A stretch of DNA of 36,095 bases, from NCBI RefSeq assembly GCF_900108115.1, contig NZ_FTPU01000031.1:1-36095 (forward strand). The letters are read 5' to 3'. The translations under genes and the position numbers were made by a program. Position 1 is the first letter of the stretch; each line of letters starts with the position of its first letter. This DNA comes from Epilithonimonas bovis DSM 19482 (GTDB lineage Bacteria > Bacteroidota > Bacteroidia > Flavobacteriales > Weeksellaceae). The notes beneath the pieces were generated by a model. The model worked only from the letters and a program-made list of their open reading frames with translations. It did not search any database and was not told where the DNA came from. Below, piece by piece: positions 1 through 8,900 of this stretch.

Positions 1-2
1 CA

Positions 3-304
<302 letters not shown>

Positions 305-455
305 ATAGTATATAAAAATTGATTTTATAATAATCCTATCTATTAAGTTGGTTTTTTAATTAAATTGTTACAAAAAAAAATCTTTTATTAACATTTTCAG
401 CAATAATTGTGGATGGTTTATTAATAACTAAAATAGCTTAAACTCTTAAAAATTC

Positions 456-463
456 TATCTTTG
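456..463 (+). promoter_or_regulatory. Bacteroidota -7 box of dnaB
   Basis: TATCTTTG fits the TAnnTTTG -7 consensus exactly and ends only 4 bases before the dnaB ATG. If used, transcription would start at or within 1-2 bases of the start codon, giving a nearly leaderless mRNA. No well-placed -33 TTG is visible. Confidence 0.55.
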
Positions 464-467
464 CATA

Positions 468-2042
468 ATGGCACAGAAGGAAACATTATCATCACTTATC
501 CAGGGTAATTTTGCGAAGGAACTATCAATCTCGGATGGCAAAATGCCGCCCAATGCACTAGATTTTGAAAAAATAGTTATCGGTACTTTTCTCATAGACA
601 GAAAAGGGCTGGATCACTCTATAGACCTGCTGACGCCTGATGTTTTCTATGACCCAAGGCACCAGACCATTTTCTCATCAATACTCAAGTTGTATGAGAG
701 CAACTCACCTATAGACCTGATGACGGTTATCCAGGATCTTAAGAAAAATGAAAAACTGAATCTTGCCGGTGGTGACCATTACATAATTGATCTCACCATG
801 GGTGTAAGCTCCTCTGCGCATATAGAATATCATGTACGCGTTATTCTGGAGAAGTTCATCCTTCGTTCCCTTATTAATGTTTCTGCAAACGTGATCGACA
901 GTTCGTATAAAGAATCAACTGATGTGTTCGAGCTGTTGGACAAAGCGGAGCAGTCTTTTTTTGAGATTACCAACGGGACTATTAAGAAAGGCTTCGACAC
1001 CGCCAATTCATTGGTAAAAGAAGCCATTGACAAAATTAAATCACTCAAAGATAAAGAAGGTTTGTCCGGGATTCCGTCTGGGTTTACGGCGCTGGATAAA
1101 GAAACCGGCGGTTGGCAAAACTCGGATCTTATCATCATAGCTGCAAGGCCGGCGATGGGTAAAACGGCGTTTATCCTGTCGATGGCGAGAAATATCTGTG
1201 TAGATCATCAGATCCCAATGGCGCTGTTCTCTCTGGAGATGGCATCGGTACAGCTAATCACCAGGATGATCTCTTCCGAAACCGGAATCTCATCAGAAAA
1301 ACTGAGAAAGGGTCAGATGGCCGATGAAGAGTGGCAACGACTGTTTACCAATGTTTCTGCACTGGAAAACGCACCTTTGTATATAGATGAAACGCCCTCG
1401 CTGTCGATCTTTGACTTTCGTGCAAAATGCCGTAGGCTGGTAATGCAACATGGCGTTAAAATCATCATGGTGGATTATTTGCAGCTGATGACAGCCAGTT
1501 CCGGAAAAGGCGCCGGCAACCGGGAGCAGGAGATTGCGATGATTTCCCGGTCACTCAAGGCGATTGCAAAAGAGCTCAATGTACCTGTGATTGCGCTTTC
1601 CCAGCTGTCCAGGAGTGTGGAGACAAGGCCTGGCAAACGGCCAATGCTGTCTGACCTTCGGGAGTCCGGAGCTATCGAGCAGGATGCGGATATTGTATCG
1701 TTTATCTTCCGTCCCGAGTACTACAAGATTGCCGTCTGGGATAATGATGAAGAAGGGATGGAAACCAGCACCGAAAACCAGGCTGAGATCATCATTGCAA
1801 AACACAGGAATGGTGCCACAGCAGACGTAAGGCTAGCCTTCCACAAGAATATTGGTAAGTTTGCCGATCTCGGGACCAATTATGATTATACACCGTCTAA
1901 TTTTGGGCAAAAGGATGAGCCGTCGGGCTTTGATAAGATTAATATCACAATAGATCCGGGCGCAGCATTTGGGATGCCTAGTAATAATCAGGTATCTGGA
2001 TCCGCGATGAACAATGATGACGACGATGATATGCCATTCTAA
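468..2042 (+). CDS. dnaB: Replicative DNA helicase DnaB
   Basis: DnaB is the hexameric 5'-3' helicase that unwinds the replication fork and recruits primase. The 524-residue protein has the N-terminal helical domain (about 28-130), a linker, and a RecA-like ATPase domain from about 200. Walker A is ARPAMGKT (226-233); the Walker B region reads IIMVDYLQLM. The EQDADIVSFIFRPEYY segment and an acidic tail ending DDDDDMPF are typical of DnaB. Length is slightly above the E. coli protein, as usual for Bacteroidota; no intein is seen. It starts at ATG 468, directly after a -7 box, and is followed 9 bases later by rnhA, so the two probably form one transcript. Confidence 0.97.
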   Translation: MAQKETLSSLIQGNFAKELSISDGKMPPNALDFEKIVIGTFLIDRKGLDHSIDLLTPDVFYDPRHQTIFSSILKLYESNSPIDLMTVIQDLKKNEKLNLAGGDHYIIDLTMGVSSSAHIEYHVRVILEKFILRSLINVSANVIDSSYKESTDVFELLDKAEQSFFEITNGTIKKGFDTANSLVKEAIDKIKSLKDKEGLSGIPSGFTALDKETGGWQNSDLIIIAARPAMGKTAFILSMARNICVDHQIPMALFSLEMASVQLITRMISSETGISSEKLRKGQMADEEWQRLFTNVSALENAPLYIDETPSLSIFDFRAKCRRLVMQHGVKIIMVDYLQLMTASSGKGAGNREQEIAMISRSLKAIAKELNVPVIALSQLSRSVETRPGKRPMLSDLRESGAIEQDADIVSFIFRPEYYKIAVWDNDEEGMETSTENQAEIIIAKHRNGATADVRLAFHKNIGKFADLGTNYDYTPSNFGQKDEPSGFDKINITIDPGAAFGMPSNNQVSGSAMNNDDDDDMPF

Positions 2043-2051
2043 ATTTTTATC

Positions 2052-2534
2052 TTGAGTTTGAAAGTAGAAATTTACACAGACGGTGCCTGCAGCGGCAACC
2101 CCGGCAAAGGCGGCTACGGCATACTAATGCGTGTCGCCGGGAAAAATTACCAGAAAACCTATGCCAAGGGTTTCCGAAAAACCACCAATAACAGGATGGA
2201 ACTGATGGCCGTTATTGTAGCGCTGGAGCAGTTAAAAACCAATGATAACGAAGTCCACATCTACACAGACAGCAAATATGTCTCTGATGCCATCAATCAA
2301 AAATGGATCTTTGGCTGGATAAAACGAGGCTGGAAAAATGTGAAAAATCCAGATCTCTGGCAACAATTCTATAGATTATACCAGCTCCATAAGCCCCAAT
2401 TCCATTGGATAAAAGGCCATGCTGGACACCCTGAGAATGAGTTATGCGATCAACTTGCAGTAGCTGCAGCCAAGTCAGACCAACTCGCCATTGATTCTTT
2501 TTTTGAAAATCAGAATGATGGAGGGATGTTCTAA
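2052..2534 (+). CDS. rnhA: Ribonuclease HI
   Basis: RNase HI cleaves the RNA strand of RNA-DNA hybrids, for example at primers and R-loops. The 160-residue protein shows the four carboxylates D10 (IYTDGACSGNPG), E50 (NNRMELMA), D73 (YTDSKYV) and D133 (NELCDQLA), plus the flexible-loop H123 (KGHAGHPEN). Unlike some bacteroidotal homologues it has no N-terminal hybrid-binding domain. The start is a TTG at 2052; a second TTG two codons later is the only near alternative and no ATG is available. It lies 9 bases after dnaB, a sensible pairing for replication. Its stop overlaps the convergent yifB stop by a few bases. Confidence 0.95.
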   Translation: MSLKVEIYTDGACSGNPGKGGYGILMRVAGKNYQKTYAKGFRKTTNNRMELMAVIVALEQLKTNDNEVHIYTDSKYVSDAINQKWIFGWIKRGWKNVKNPDLWQQFYRLYQLHKPQFHWIKGHAGHPENELCDQLAVAAAKSDQLAIDSFFENQNDGGMF

Positions 2535-4063
2535 GCATTCCAAAAATCGCGGTCCAGGCTTCGGTACTGGATAGCTTCTGAGATATGATCGCCTTCGATT
2601 TTTTCAGAATTTTCTAGATCTGCGATGGTACGCGCGACCTTTAGAATCCTGTCATAAGCCCTTGCAGAAAGATTGAGTTTTAGCATCGCCGCTTTAATCA
2701 AAAGTTGTGAATAGTCATCCAGCGCGCAGTATTTTTCAATTTCTTTTGGTCCCATTTGAGCGTTATAATTAATCTCAAGGTCCTTATACCGCTCGGTCTG
2801 GATGTTTCTGGCATTAATGACTCTTTCTCTTATCTTGGCGCTGTTTTCCCCTTTCCGCTTTTCGGCTAATTGTTCATATTCAACTTTAGAAACTTCTATA
2901 TGAATGTCAATCCTGTCCAGCAGAGGCCCGGAAAGCTTATTCATGTAACGTTGCATTTCCAGTGCTGATGATGTATTGTTGGGATCATCAGGGAAATAAC
3001 CACTTGGGCTTGGGTTCATGCTTGCAACCAGCATAAAGCTAGCGGGATACTCTATGGTAAACTTGGCTCTGGAGATGGTCACCACGCGGTCTTCCAGCGG
3101 CTGCCGCATCACTTCGAGAACAGCTCTTTTAAACTCCGGCATCTCATCCAGGAACAAAACCCCATTGTGAGCCAGCGAAATCTCACCTGGCTGCGGGTAG
3201 CTGCCACCGCCTACCAGAGCCACATCAGAAATGGTATGGTGAGGCGAGCGGAATGGGCGGATGGTCATCAGAGAGGTCTCTGCTCCCATTTTTCCAGCAA
3301 CAGAATGGATTTTGGTAGTCTCCAATGCTTCCTTGAGATTCAGTGGAGGTAAAATGCTTGGTAATCGTTTGGCGATCATAGTTTTACCACTGCCTGGCGA
3401 TCCAATCAGTATAATGTTGTGTCCGCCTGCTGCTGCCACTTCCATCGCACGTTTGGCTGCTTCCTGTCCTTTGACTTCGTCAAAATCAAAGGGGAAATGG
3501 TCTACTTTATCCTGAAATTCTTTTCTGGTATCGATCTCGAATTGTTCCAGTGGTGCATCTTCATTAAAAAAATCAATGACCTGGCGGATATTTTCTACGC
3601 CATAAACTTCAAGATTGTTAACAATAGCAGCTTCTCGGGCATTTTGCCTGGGTAGAATAATTCCCTTATAACCCATTTCGCGCCCCTTGATGGCAATAGG
3701 CAATACGCCCCTGATTGGCTGAAGGCCACCATCCAGAGACAGCTCACCCATAATAATATAATCGCCCAGCCGCTCAGCTTTAATCATATCCGAGGCAGCC
3801 AGTATGCCCAAAGCAATACTCATGTCATAAGCTGATCCTTCCTTGCGCAGATCCGCGGGAGCCATATTGATGGTAATCTTTTTCCCCGGAATCTTAAACC
3901 CTGAATTTTTAAGTGCTGCTGAGATTCGGTAACTGCTTTCCTTAATGGCGTTGTCCGGAAGGCCAACCAAATGATAGCCTACACCCTGATCGACATTCAC
4001 CTCGATAGTTATGATTTGAGCAGACACACCGTGGATGGCTGCTCCAGATACTTTTACCAACAT
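2531..4063 (-). CDS. YifB/ComM-like Mg-chelatase-type AAA+ ATPase
   Basis: Members of this family are AAA+ ATPases; ComM in Haemophilus and Vibrio is a branch-migration helicase in natural transformation. The 510-residue protein has an N-terminal Lon-protease-like subdomain without protease function (1-165), an AAA+ core with Walker A GSPGSGKT (221-228) and Walker B LFLDEMPEF, and a C-terminal Mg-chelatase-type domain (KLNLSARAYDRILKVARTIADL). Length is normal for the family. Its 3' end meets rnhA tail to tail with a 3-base overlap. A role in DNA uptake here is inferred only from the family; no competence genes lie nearby. Confidence 0.93.
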   Translation of the reverse strand: MLVKVSGAAIHGVSAQIITIEVNVDQGVGYHLVGLPDNAIKESSYRISAALKNSGFKIPGKKITINMAPADLRKEGSAYDMSIALGILAASDMIKAERLGDYIIMGELSLDGGLQPIRGVLPIAIKGREMGYKGIILPRQNAREAAIVNNLEVYGVENIRQVIDFFNEDAPLEQFEIDTRKEFQDKVDHFPFDFDEVKGQEAAKRAMEVAAAGGHNIILIGSPGSGKTMIAKRLPSILPPLNLKEALETTKIHSVAGKMGAETSLMTIRPFRSPHHTISDVALVGGGSYPQPGEISLAHNGVLFLDEMPEFKRAVLEVMRQPLEDRVVTISRAKFTIEYPASFMLVASMNPSPSGYFPDDPNNTSSALEMQRYMNKLSGPLLDRIDIHIEVSKVEYEQLAEKRKGENSAKIRERVINARNIQTERYKDLEINYNAQMGPKEIEKYCALDDYSQLLIKAAMLKLNLSARAYDRILKVARTIADLENSEKIEGDHISEAIQYRSLDRDFWNA

Positions 4064-4091
4064 AAGTCATTAGTTATTAGTCCTATAAAAA

Positions 4092-4123
4092 TAAAAAAAC
4101 TCTTTGATAAATACCAAAGAGTT
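4092..4123 (-). terminator. Intrinsic terminator after manC
   Basis: A perfect 9-bp stem (4098-4106 with 4115-4123, AACTCTTTG/CAAAGAGTT) and an 8-base loop are followed on the minus strand by a run of U (4092-4098). It ends the sprT-manC transcript. Confidence 0.8.
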
Positions 4124-4151
4124 AATCTTATTTTAGAATTTATTATTCTAT

Positions 4152-5231
4152 TTACATAAATTTGTCGCCATGTTTGAGATTTTTTAAATCCAAAACATAG
4201 TCTTTTATTAACTGATCATTATCACGGGGACAGATTAACAAGGCCTTTTCTGTATCTACTACAATATAATTTTTAAGACCATCAATCACAGCAGCTTTAT
4301 TTTGGCTTTTGATACGGATAACATTGCCTTTTGAGTTGTACGTCAGTACATTTTTGGAGTTAAGCGCATTGTTATCGTCATTTTTCTCAGCATTGGTATA
4401 AACCGATGTCCAGGTCCCAAGATCGCTCCAGCCAAGATTGGCCGGAATAACATATACATTATCTGCTTTCTCCAGAATGCCGTTATCTATAGAGATTTTG
4501 CTTACGGTTGGGTAGATCAGATTAATGCACTCCTTTTCTGCGCTACAGTTGTAATCACAGCTGTTGAATTGGTTGGTCATCTCCGGAAGATATTTTTTAA
4601 AAGCGGAGAGGATACTTTTTGCACTCCATATAAAAATCCCGGCATTCCATAGAAAATCTCCTGAATCTATAAAGCTTTTCGCAATCTCAAGACTTGGTTT
4701 TTCTGTAAAGGTTTTCACTTTAGAAAAACTTTCTTCTTTCTTTGGAATAAACTGGATGTAACCATAACCTGTATCAGGTCTTGTAGGTGTAATGCCCAAA
4801 GTGATAAGGTAATCCTTCTCTGATGCGAGATCAAATGCAAGCTGCACTTTTTCTAAAAATGTTTTTTCTTTGAGGATCAGGTGGTCCGCTGGCATGACAA
4901 TGATATTGGCCTTGGGATTTTTATTGGCAATCTTATTGGCCATGTACAAATTACAGGCAGATGTATTCTTCATCGCCGGCTCCCCTACAATGTTTTCCGT
5001 TGGGATCTCTGGTAATTGCTGATGCGTTAGATCGGTATATTCCTGATTGGTAATTACATAAATGTTATCTGGCGGTATCATCTGGCTGATTCTGTCAAAA
5101 GTCTGCTGAATCATCGTTCTGCCAGTACCTAAAATATCGTGAAACTGTTTTGGGAATTTTTGGGTACTCATAGGCCAAAAACGGCTTCCGATGCCACCCG
5201 CCATTATAACGCAATAGTTATTACTGTTCAT
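4152..5231 (-). CDS. manC: Mannose-1-phosphate guanylyltransferase
   Basis: This enzyme makes GDP-mannose from GTP and mannose-1-phosphate, a precursor for surface polysaccharide and glycan. The 359-residue protein opens with the nucleotidyltransferase signature VIMAGGIGSRFWPMS, followed by the PKQF motif, and contains MPADHLI and the FLWNAGIFIW and FTEKPS segments of sugar nucleotidyltransferases. It is the short form: the C-terminal phosphomannose isomerase (cupin) domain of bifunctional ManC/AlgA is absent. The 5' end overlaps the upstream sprT-like gene by 11 bases, so the two are co-transcribed and probably translationally coupled. A terminator follows directly. Confidence 0.92.
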   Translation of the reverse strand: MNSNNYCVIMAGGIGSRFWPMSTQKFPKQFHDILGTGRTMIQQTFDRISQMIPPDNIYVITNQEYTDLTHQQLPEIPTENIVGEPAMKNTSACNLYMANKIANKNPKANIIVMPADHLILKEKTFLEKVQLAFDLASEKDYLITLGITPTRPDTGYGYIQFIPKKEESFSKVKTFTEKPSLEIAKSFIDSGDFLWNAGIFIWSAKSILSAFKKYLPEMTNQFNSCDYNCSAEKECINLIYPTVSKISIDNGILEKADNVYVIPANLGWSDLGTWTSVYTNAEKNDDNNALNSKNVLTYNSKGNVIRIKSQNKAAVIDGLKNYIVVDTEKALLICPRDNDQLIKDYVLDLKNLKHGDKFM

Positions 5232-5823
5232 TAGTTTTATTTTTTTCTACTTTTGCCAATGGACGAAAGAGGTACTTTTTTGAATTTTTCAAATTTACGC
5301 AAAGATATAATTTTTTCTTCTTTTCTATCATTTTGTACAAATCTCCTTTATAAAGGAACTCCGAGTCTGGTGCCAGCTGCTCCACAAAAAACTGAGAATC
5401 ATCAGGGTCATCAACGTGAAAATACCGCACCAGTTCTGGACTTGCCATAAAATTGGCTTTGGGGTTTTTGGCGAATTGTCGGATGACAGGTTGCAGGTCA
5501 GAAGTATAAATGCTGATGCTTTCCAGCAGCATTTCCCGGAAGGTGGACTTCCATTCCTGTCCATGTGCGGAGATACGGCCGCCAAATTTTTCAAAGGCAA
5601 TCAGATGGGCCAGCTCGTGCGTGAGGACAAAGAAGAATAACTGCCGATCCAGTGTAGAATTGATGCTTATCTCATGAGATTTATCCGGCATTTTTCTGTA
5701 ATCACCCAGTTTGCTGTTTCTGTCCCGGGTAATTCTGATATGGATTTTATAACTCGCAAACCATCTCCTGAGAAAAGGCTGCGTATCTGATGGTAAATAT
5801 TGTTCTAAGATGCTAATTGACAT
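5221..5823 (-). CDS. SprT-like zinc metalloprotease-fold protein
   Basis: The 200-residue protein has the zincin motif HELAH (H69, E70, H73) followed by the SprT-family HGQEW signature (H87 as probable third zinc ligand). SprT-domain proteins include eukaryotic SPRTN, a DNA-protein crosslink protease; the bacterial role is poorly known. No C-terminal Cys4 zinc ribbon is visible: the C-terminal part has one cysteine and is lysine-rich. The start at 5823 gives a normal domain and lies 17 bases after an exact -7 box. The gene overlaps manC by 11 bases. Confidence 0.85.
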   Translation of the reverse strand: MSISILEQYLPSDTQPFLRRWFASYKIHIRITRDRNSKLGDYRKMPDKSHEISINSTLDRQLFFFVLTHELAHLIAFEKFGGRISAHGQEWKSTFREMLLESISIYTSDLQPVIRQFAKNPKANFMASPELVRYFHVDDPDDSQFFVEQLAPDSEFLYKGDLYKMIEKKKKLYLCVNLKNSKKYLFRPLAKVEKNKTNEQ

Positions 5824-5840
5824 CGTTTGGTTTAAAGTTT

Positions 5841-5848
5841 CAAAAATA
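5841..5848 (-). promoter_or_regulatory. -7 box of the sprT-manC operon
   Basis: On the minus strand TATTTTTG matches TAnnTTTG exactly, placed 17 bases before the ATG. No convincing -33 TTG at standard spacing was seen. Confidence 0.5.
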
Positions 5849-5927
5849 AGTATTATTGATCATTTTCATTCATCAAGGCGTAGATTTCTATCAATTATTT
5901 TCTTAAATTTCGGGTAAATTGTAAATT

Positions 5928-7610
5928 TTGCAAAAGTTCTTATGGTGCGCTGTATTATTGTTTTCTTTGTCCTGCGAAGAAAAGAAAGTACCGTGCAACA
6001 GGCCTGCTGCAGATCAATCCAATACTTTTTATGATAAAGCTTTTGTCTTTTTAAGCCAAAACAACCAGGATAGTGCTTTTCACAATCTTAATAAAGCGAA
6101 AGATATTTTCATCAGGAATAATGACAGTTTTGGGATTGGCAAAAGCCTTATGAATATGGCGCTTATTCAGGAGAATTCCGGGGATAACTTTGGTAGTATA
6201 GAAACAAGCCTTTCGGCCATTAAATTTCTAAAAGAGAAAGATACATCTCAGCACGCCGTCATCTTTTGTAATTATAATAACCTGGGCATTACATCAAACA
6301 ATCTCAAAAACTATGCTGATGCCAAGCGGTTTTACACCACCGCAAAACGTTTTGCCAAAGATCCTGTCGATCAGATGATGTTACAGAACAATCTGGCCAT
6401 TCTCTATCATAACGAGAAGCAATATCCAGTAGCGATATCTATTTATAAGAAATTAATAGACAGTGTTGGGTCAAAAAGTGAATATTATCCAAGGCTATTA
6501 CTCAACTATTCACGGTCCAGCTGGTTTGCGGATCCATCGTATAATCCATCGGTAAATTACCTGTTGGCGGAGAAGCTGAGTCAAAAATATGATGACGACT
6601 GGACAAAAGATGCGGCCTATTCTTATTTATCTTTTTATTTTATTAAAAAAAACAAAGATTCAGCTAAACTCTATGCTGAAAAGATGTTGCACCTGTCTGA
6701 GACTCTTAATTATCCCGAAGATCAGTTGGAAGCATTGCAGAATCTGATTAAATTATCAAATGCAGAAACATCTAAAAACTATTTTGACAAATATATAAAG
6801 ATCAATGACAGCCTTGCTGCAGCAAAAAACCGGGCAAAAAACCAATTTGCTCTCATCCGGTTTGAAAGCGAGAAAGCCAAGGCAGAAAATCTAAGGCTTC
6901 AAAAAGAAAAAGATATTAATGAGTTCAAAATAATCTTACAAAAAGTTATCATTTGGGCTATTATTTTATGTGTTGTTATTTTTTGTATTTGTGCATATAT
7001 TTTGATAAAAAAAAGACGGCAGCGGCTCATTTCTGAAGCAACGCAAAAACTACAGCAGCAACGTCTTGATTTTTCTAAAAAAGTACACGATGTGGTCGCC
7101 AACGGCATCTATGAAGTGATGACAACTATAGAGAACCAAACCGATTTGCCTAAGGAGCAACTTCTCGACAAACTGGAAAGAATGTATGAGAAATCCAGAG
7201 ATTTGTCCTATGAGAAACCGGAAAGCGAAACCTACGAAGAGCAGATTTCTGCCTTAGTCCGCTCTTTTGAAGCTGATGAGGTTCAGATAATTATTATCGG
7301 AAACGATCCTGATTTTTGGATCACACAGACTCCCGAAATTAAAGAGAATCTTTTTCAGGTAATCAGAGAACTGCTTGTTAATATGAAGAAGCACAGCCAC
7401 GCGACTCAGGTGATAGTTAGATTTTTGAGAACAGACAACAATTTTCAGATGGATTACCGTGATAACGGCGTAGGAATTGATGATAGCTTTGTCGCAAAGA
7501 ATGGATTTGCCAATATAAAATCAAGATTAGAAATCATTGGTGCCAATATGGCTTTTGACAACACTCACCAAGGTCTTAGAATAAGTATTTTGTGGGATAA
7601 AAGATCCTGA
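5928..7610 (+). CDS. TPR-containing membrane sensor histidine kinase (lipoprotein-type signal)
   Basis: This 560-residue sensor pairs with the response regulator 30 bases downstream. It begins with a lipoprotein-like signal (FSLSC, lipid-modified Cys16). An N-terminal helical region (about 30-300) resembles tetratricopeptide repeats, followed by a coiled coil with a REALIRFESEKAKAE-like register (305-335), one membrane segment (about 338-360), and a cytoplasmic kinase. The kinase has an H-box in KKVHDVVAN (H387), N-box ELLVNMKKHSH (N485) and G1 box DNGVGI (D512), so it is the short HisKA_3/NarX-like class. This layout (periplasmic TPR, one membrane helix, kinase) is common in Bacteroidota; the signal is unknown. 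The TTG start is chosen because a stop codon lies two codons upstream and it gives a good signal peptide. Confidence 0.88.
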   Translation: MQKFLWCAVLLFSLSCEEKKVPCNRPAADQSNTFYDKAFVFLSQNNQDSAFHNLNKAKDIFIRNNDSFGIGKSLMNMALIQENSGDNFGSIETSLSAIKFLKEKDTSQHAVIFCNYNNLGITSNNLKNYADAKRFYTTAKRFAKDPVDQMMLQNNLAILYHNEKQYPVAISIYKKLIDSVGSKSEYYPRLLLNYSRSSWFADPSYNPSVNYLLAEKLSQKYDDDWTKDAAYSYLSFYFIKKNKDSAKLYAEKMLHLSETLNYPEDQLEALQNLIKLSNAETSKNYFDKYIKINDSLAAAKNRAKNQFALIRFESEKAKAENLRLQKEKDINEFKIILQKVIIWAIILCVVIFCICAYILIKKRRQRLISEATQKLQQQRLDFSKKVHDVVANGIYEVMTTIENQTDLPKEQLLDKLERMYEKSRDLSYEKPESETYEEQISALVRSFEADEVQIIIIGNDPDFWITQTPEIKENLFQVIRELLVNMKKHSHATQVIVRFLRTDNNFQMDYRDNGVGIDDSFVAKNGFANIKSRLEIIGANMAFDNTHQGLRISILWDKRS

Positions 7611-7640
7611 TTGTATTAGTATTAACAACAATGCATCAAT

Positions 7641-8306
7641 ATGTTTACTAAAGTTTTGGTAGCAGAAGATCACGAGAGCAGTAATTTTTCTGTTTATAAA
7701 GTATTGGAAGAAAGTGGGATCTGCCTTGTAGATCAGGTGTATTATTGTGATGATGCACTGGACAGTGTGAAAAAATCTGTGTCCACAGGCAATCCTTACC
7801 AACTTTTGATTACAGATCTCTCCTTTGAAGTGGATCATCGTAAGCAACTGATCAAAGACGGGCGAGAGCTCATCCGATGTTGTAAAGATATAGATCAAAA
7901 TCTTAAAGTAATTGTTTTCTCGGGCGAAGGACGGGCCGGAATCATTGATATGCTTTTCAAAGATTTTGGGATTAATGGCTATGTGAAGAAAGCGAGATCA
8001 GATTCCAAAGAGCTTAAAACAGCTATACAGGCCGTGTTTTCGGGAGAAGAATACCTTTCGCATGATCTTAAACTGCCGGTAAAAAGCATGAATACGCTGG
8101 AGTTTAGCAACTATGATCTCATGGTTCTTCAACTTTTAGCGCAAGGTGTTTTGCAGAAAAATATACCGGCAGTTTTTCACCAGCGAGGTGTCTGCCCCAA
8201 TAGTTTGAGTAGTATAGAGAAGAGAATCAATAACTTAAAAGAATTACTTGTTGTTAAAAGTAATGAGCAGCTTATCGCAAAATGTAAAGATTTGGGAATA
8301 ATTTAA
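7641..8306 (+). CDS. Response regulator with divergent LuxR-like output domain
   Basis: The 221-residue protein has a receiver domain with the acidic pair E9-D10, phospho-acceptor D59 (LLITDLSF), S94 (VIVFSGEG) and K116 (GYVKKA). Its C-terminal region (about 135-221) resembles a LuxR/NarL helix-turn-helix, with a VLQLLAQGVLQKNI start and an ending like AxxKDLGII, but carries extra residues (HQRGVCPNSLS) where the recognition-helix turn is normally short. It follows the histidine kinase at 30 bases and is surely its partner. DNA binding is inferred from family position. A strong terminator lies about 115 bases downstream. Confidence 0.88.
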   Translation: MFTKVLVAEDHESSNFSVYKVLEESGICLVDQVYYCDDALDSVKKSVSTGNPYQLLITDLSFEVDHRKQLIKDGRELIRCCKDIDQNLKVIVFSGEGRAGIIDMLFKDFGINGYVKKARSDSKELKTAIQAVFSGEEYLSHDLKLPVKSMNTLEFSNYDLMVLQLLAQGVLQKNIPAVFHQRGVCPNSLSSIEKRINNLKELLVVKSNEQLIAKCKDLGII

Positions 8307-8321
8307 TTTTTTTTTGCCGTT

Positions 8322-8337
8322 TTACGGTTTCCCGTAA
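8322..8337 (+). other. Small hairpin after the response regulator
   Basis: A 6-bp perfect stem TTACGG/CCGTAA with loop TTTC sits just after the stop codon, preceded (not followed) by a U run. It is not a typical terminator; it could be an RNA end or a protein site. Confidence 0.3.
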
Positions 8338-8358
8338 GGAAATGTGATTGCGGTGGTA

Positions 8359-8450
8359 TAATTTTGCTGTCAGATTAATAACCGTAAAGACACAAGTTAA
8401 GAATACATTCATTCGTAAGATAGCCCGAAGAAAATCTTCGGGCTGTTTTA
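8359..8450 (+). ncRNA. Possible short transcript: -7 box to terminator, no ORF
   Basis: TAATTTTG at 8359-8366 matches the -7 consensus, and about 80 bases downstream is the strong terminator at 8422-8450. No convincing coding frame lies between. This could be a small RNA of roughly 80 nt, or the box may be chance and the region simply the 3' UTR of the response regulator. No -33 element at standard spacing is seen, so confidence is low. Confidence 0.22.
8422..8450 (+). terminator. Intrinsic terminator of the histidine kinase/response regulator operon
   Basis: A perfect 10-bp GC-rich stem (8422-8431 with 8435-8444, AGCCCGAAGA/TCTTCGGGCT) with a 3-base loop is followed by GTTTTATTTT. It lies between convergent transcripts, touching the elaA stop. 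Confidence 0.88.
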
Positions 8451-8900
8451 TTTTCTTACCATTTCTGTGTGGGGAAGGTTATCCTCAAGGTATTTTTTTC
8501 CTGTATCTCGGAAACCAAAATCAGAATAAAATTTTATAAGGTAATCTTGCGCCGATATTCTTATATCCTGTGTTTTCAGGCGGTTTTCTATAATCTGAAC
8601 AGCATAAGCAATCAGCTGTCTGCCTAGCCCCGTACCTCTGGCTTTTTGCGTTGTTATAACCCTGCCAATACTGGTTTCAGGATATTTAATTGCTTTGTCA
8701 AAAATACGGCAGTAAGCCATAACTTCGGCGTCTTTTTCCGCCCAAAGGTGAATGGCCAACTGATCATAATTGTCCAGATCCTGATAAGGGCAGTTTTGCT
8801 CCACAACAAAAACATCCACTCGGGCTCTGATTATCTGATATAATTCTTCTGTGCTTAGCTCATCAAAAGTCTTAACCTTCCAAATAATATTATTCATCAA
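8448..8900 (-). CDS. elaA: ElaA-family GNAT N-acetyltransferase
   Basis: The 150-residue protein matches the small ElaA branch of the GNAT fold. It has the diagnostic segment [20 protein letters not shown] (24-43), an acetyl-CoA binding loop in [19 protein letters not shown], and a C-terminal [21 protein letters not shown] typical of ElaA. The acetylated substrate is unknown. Its start overlaps the upstream engB gene by 11 bases, so they form one operon. The start MM gives two adjacent ATG codons; either is possible. Confidence 0.9.
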   Translation of the reverse strand: MMNNIIWKVKTFDELSTEELYQIIRARVDVFVVEQNCPYQDLDNYDQLAIHLWAEKDAEVMAYCRIFDKAIKYPETSIGRVITTQKARGTGLGRQLIAYAVQIIENRLKTQDIRISAQDYLIKFYSDFGFRDTGKKYLEDNLPHTEMVRK

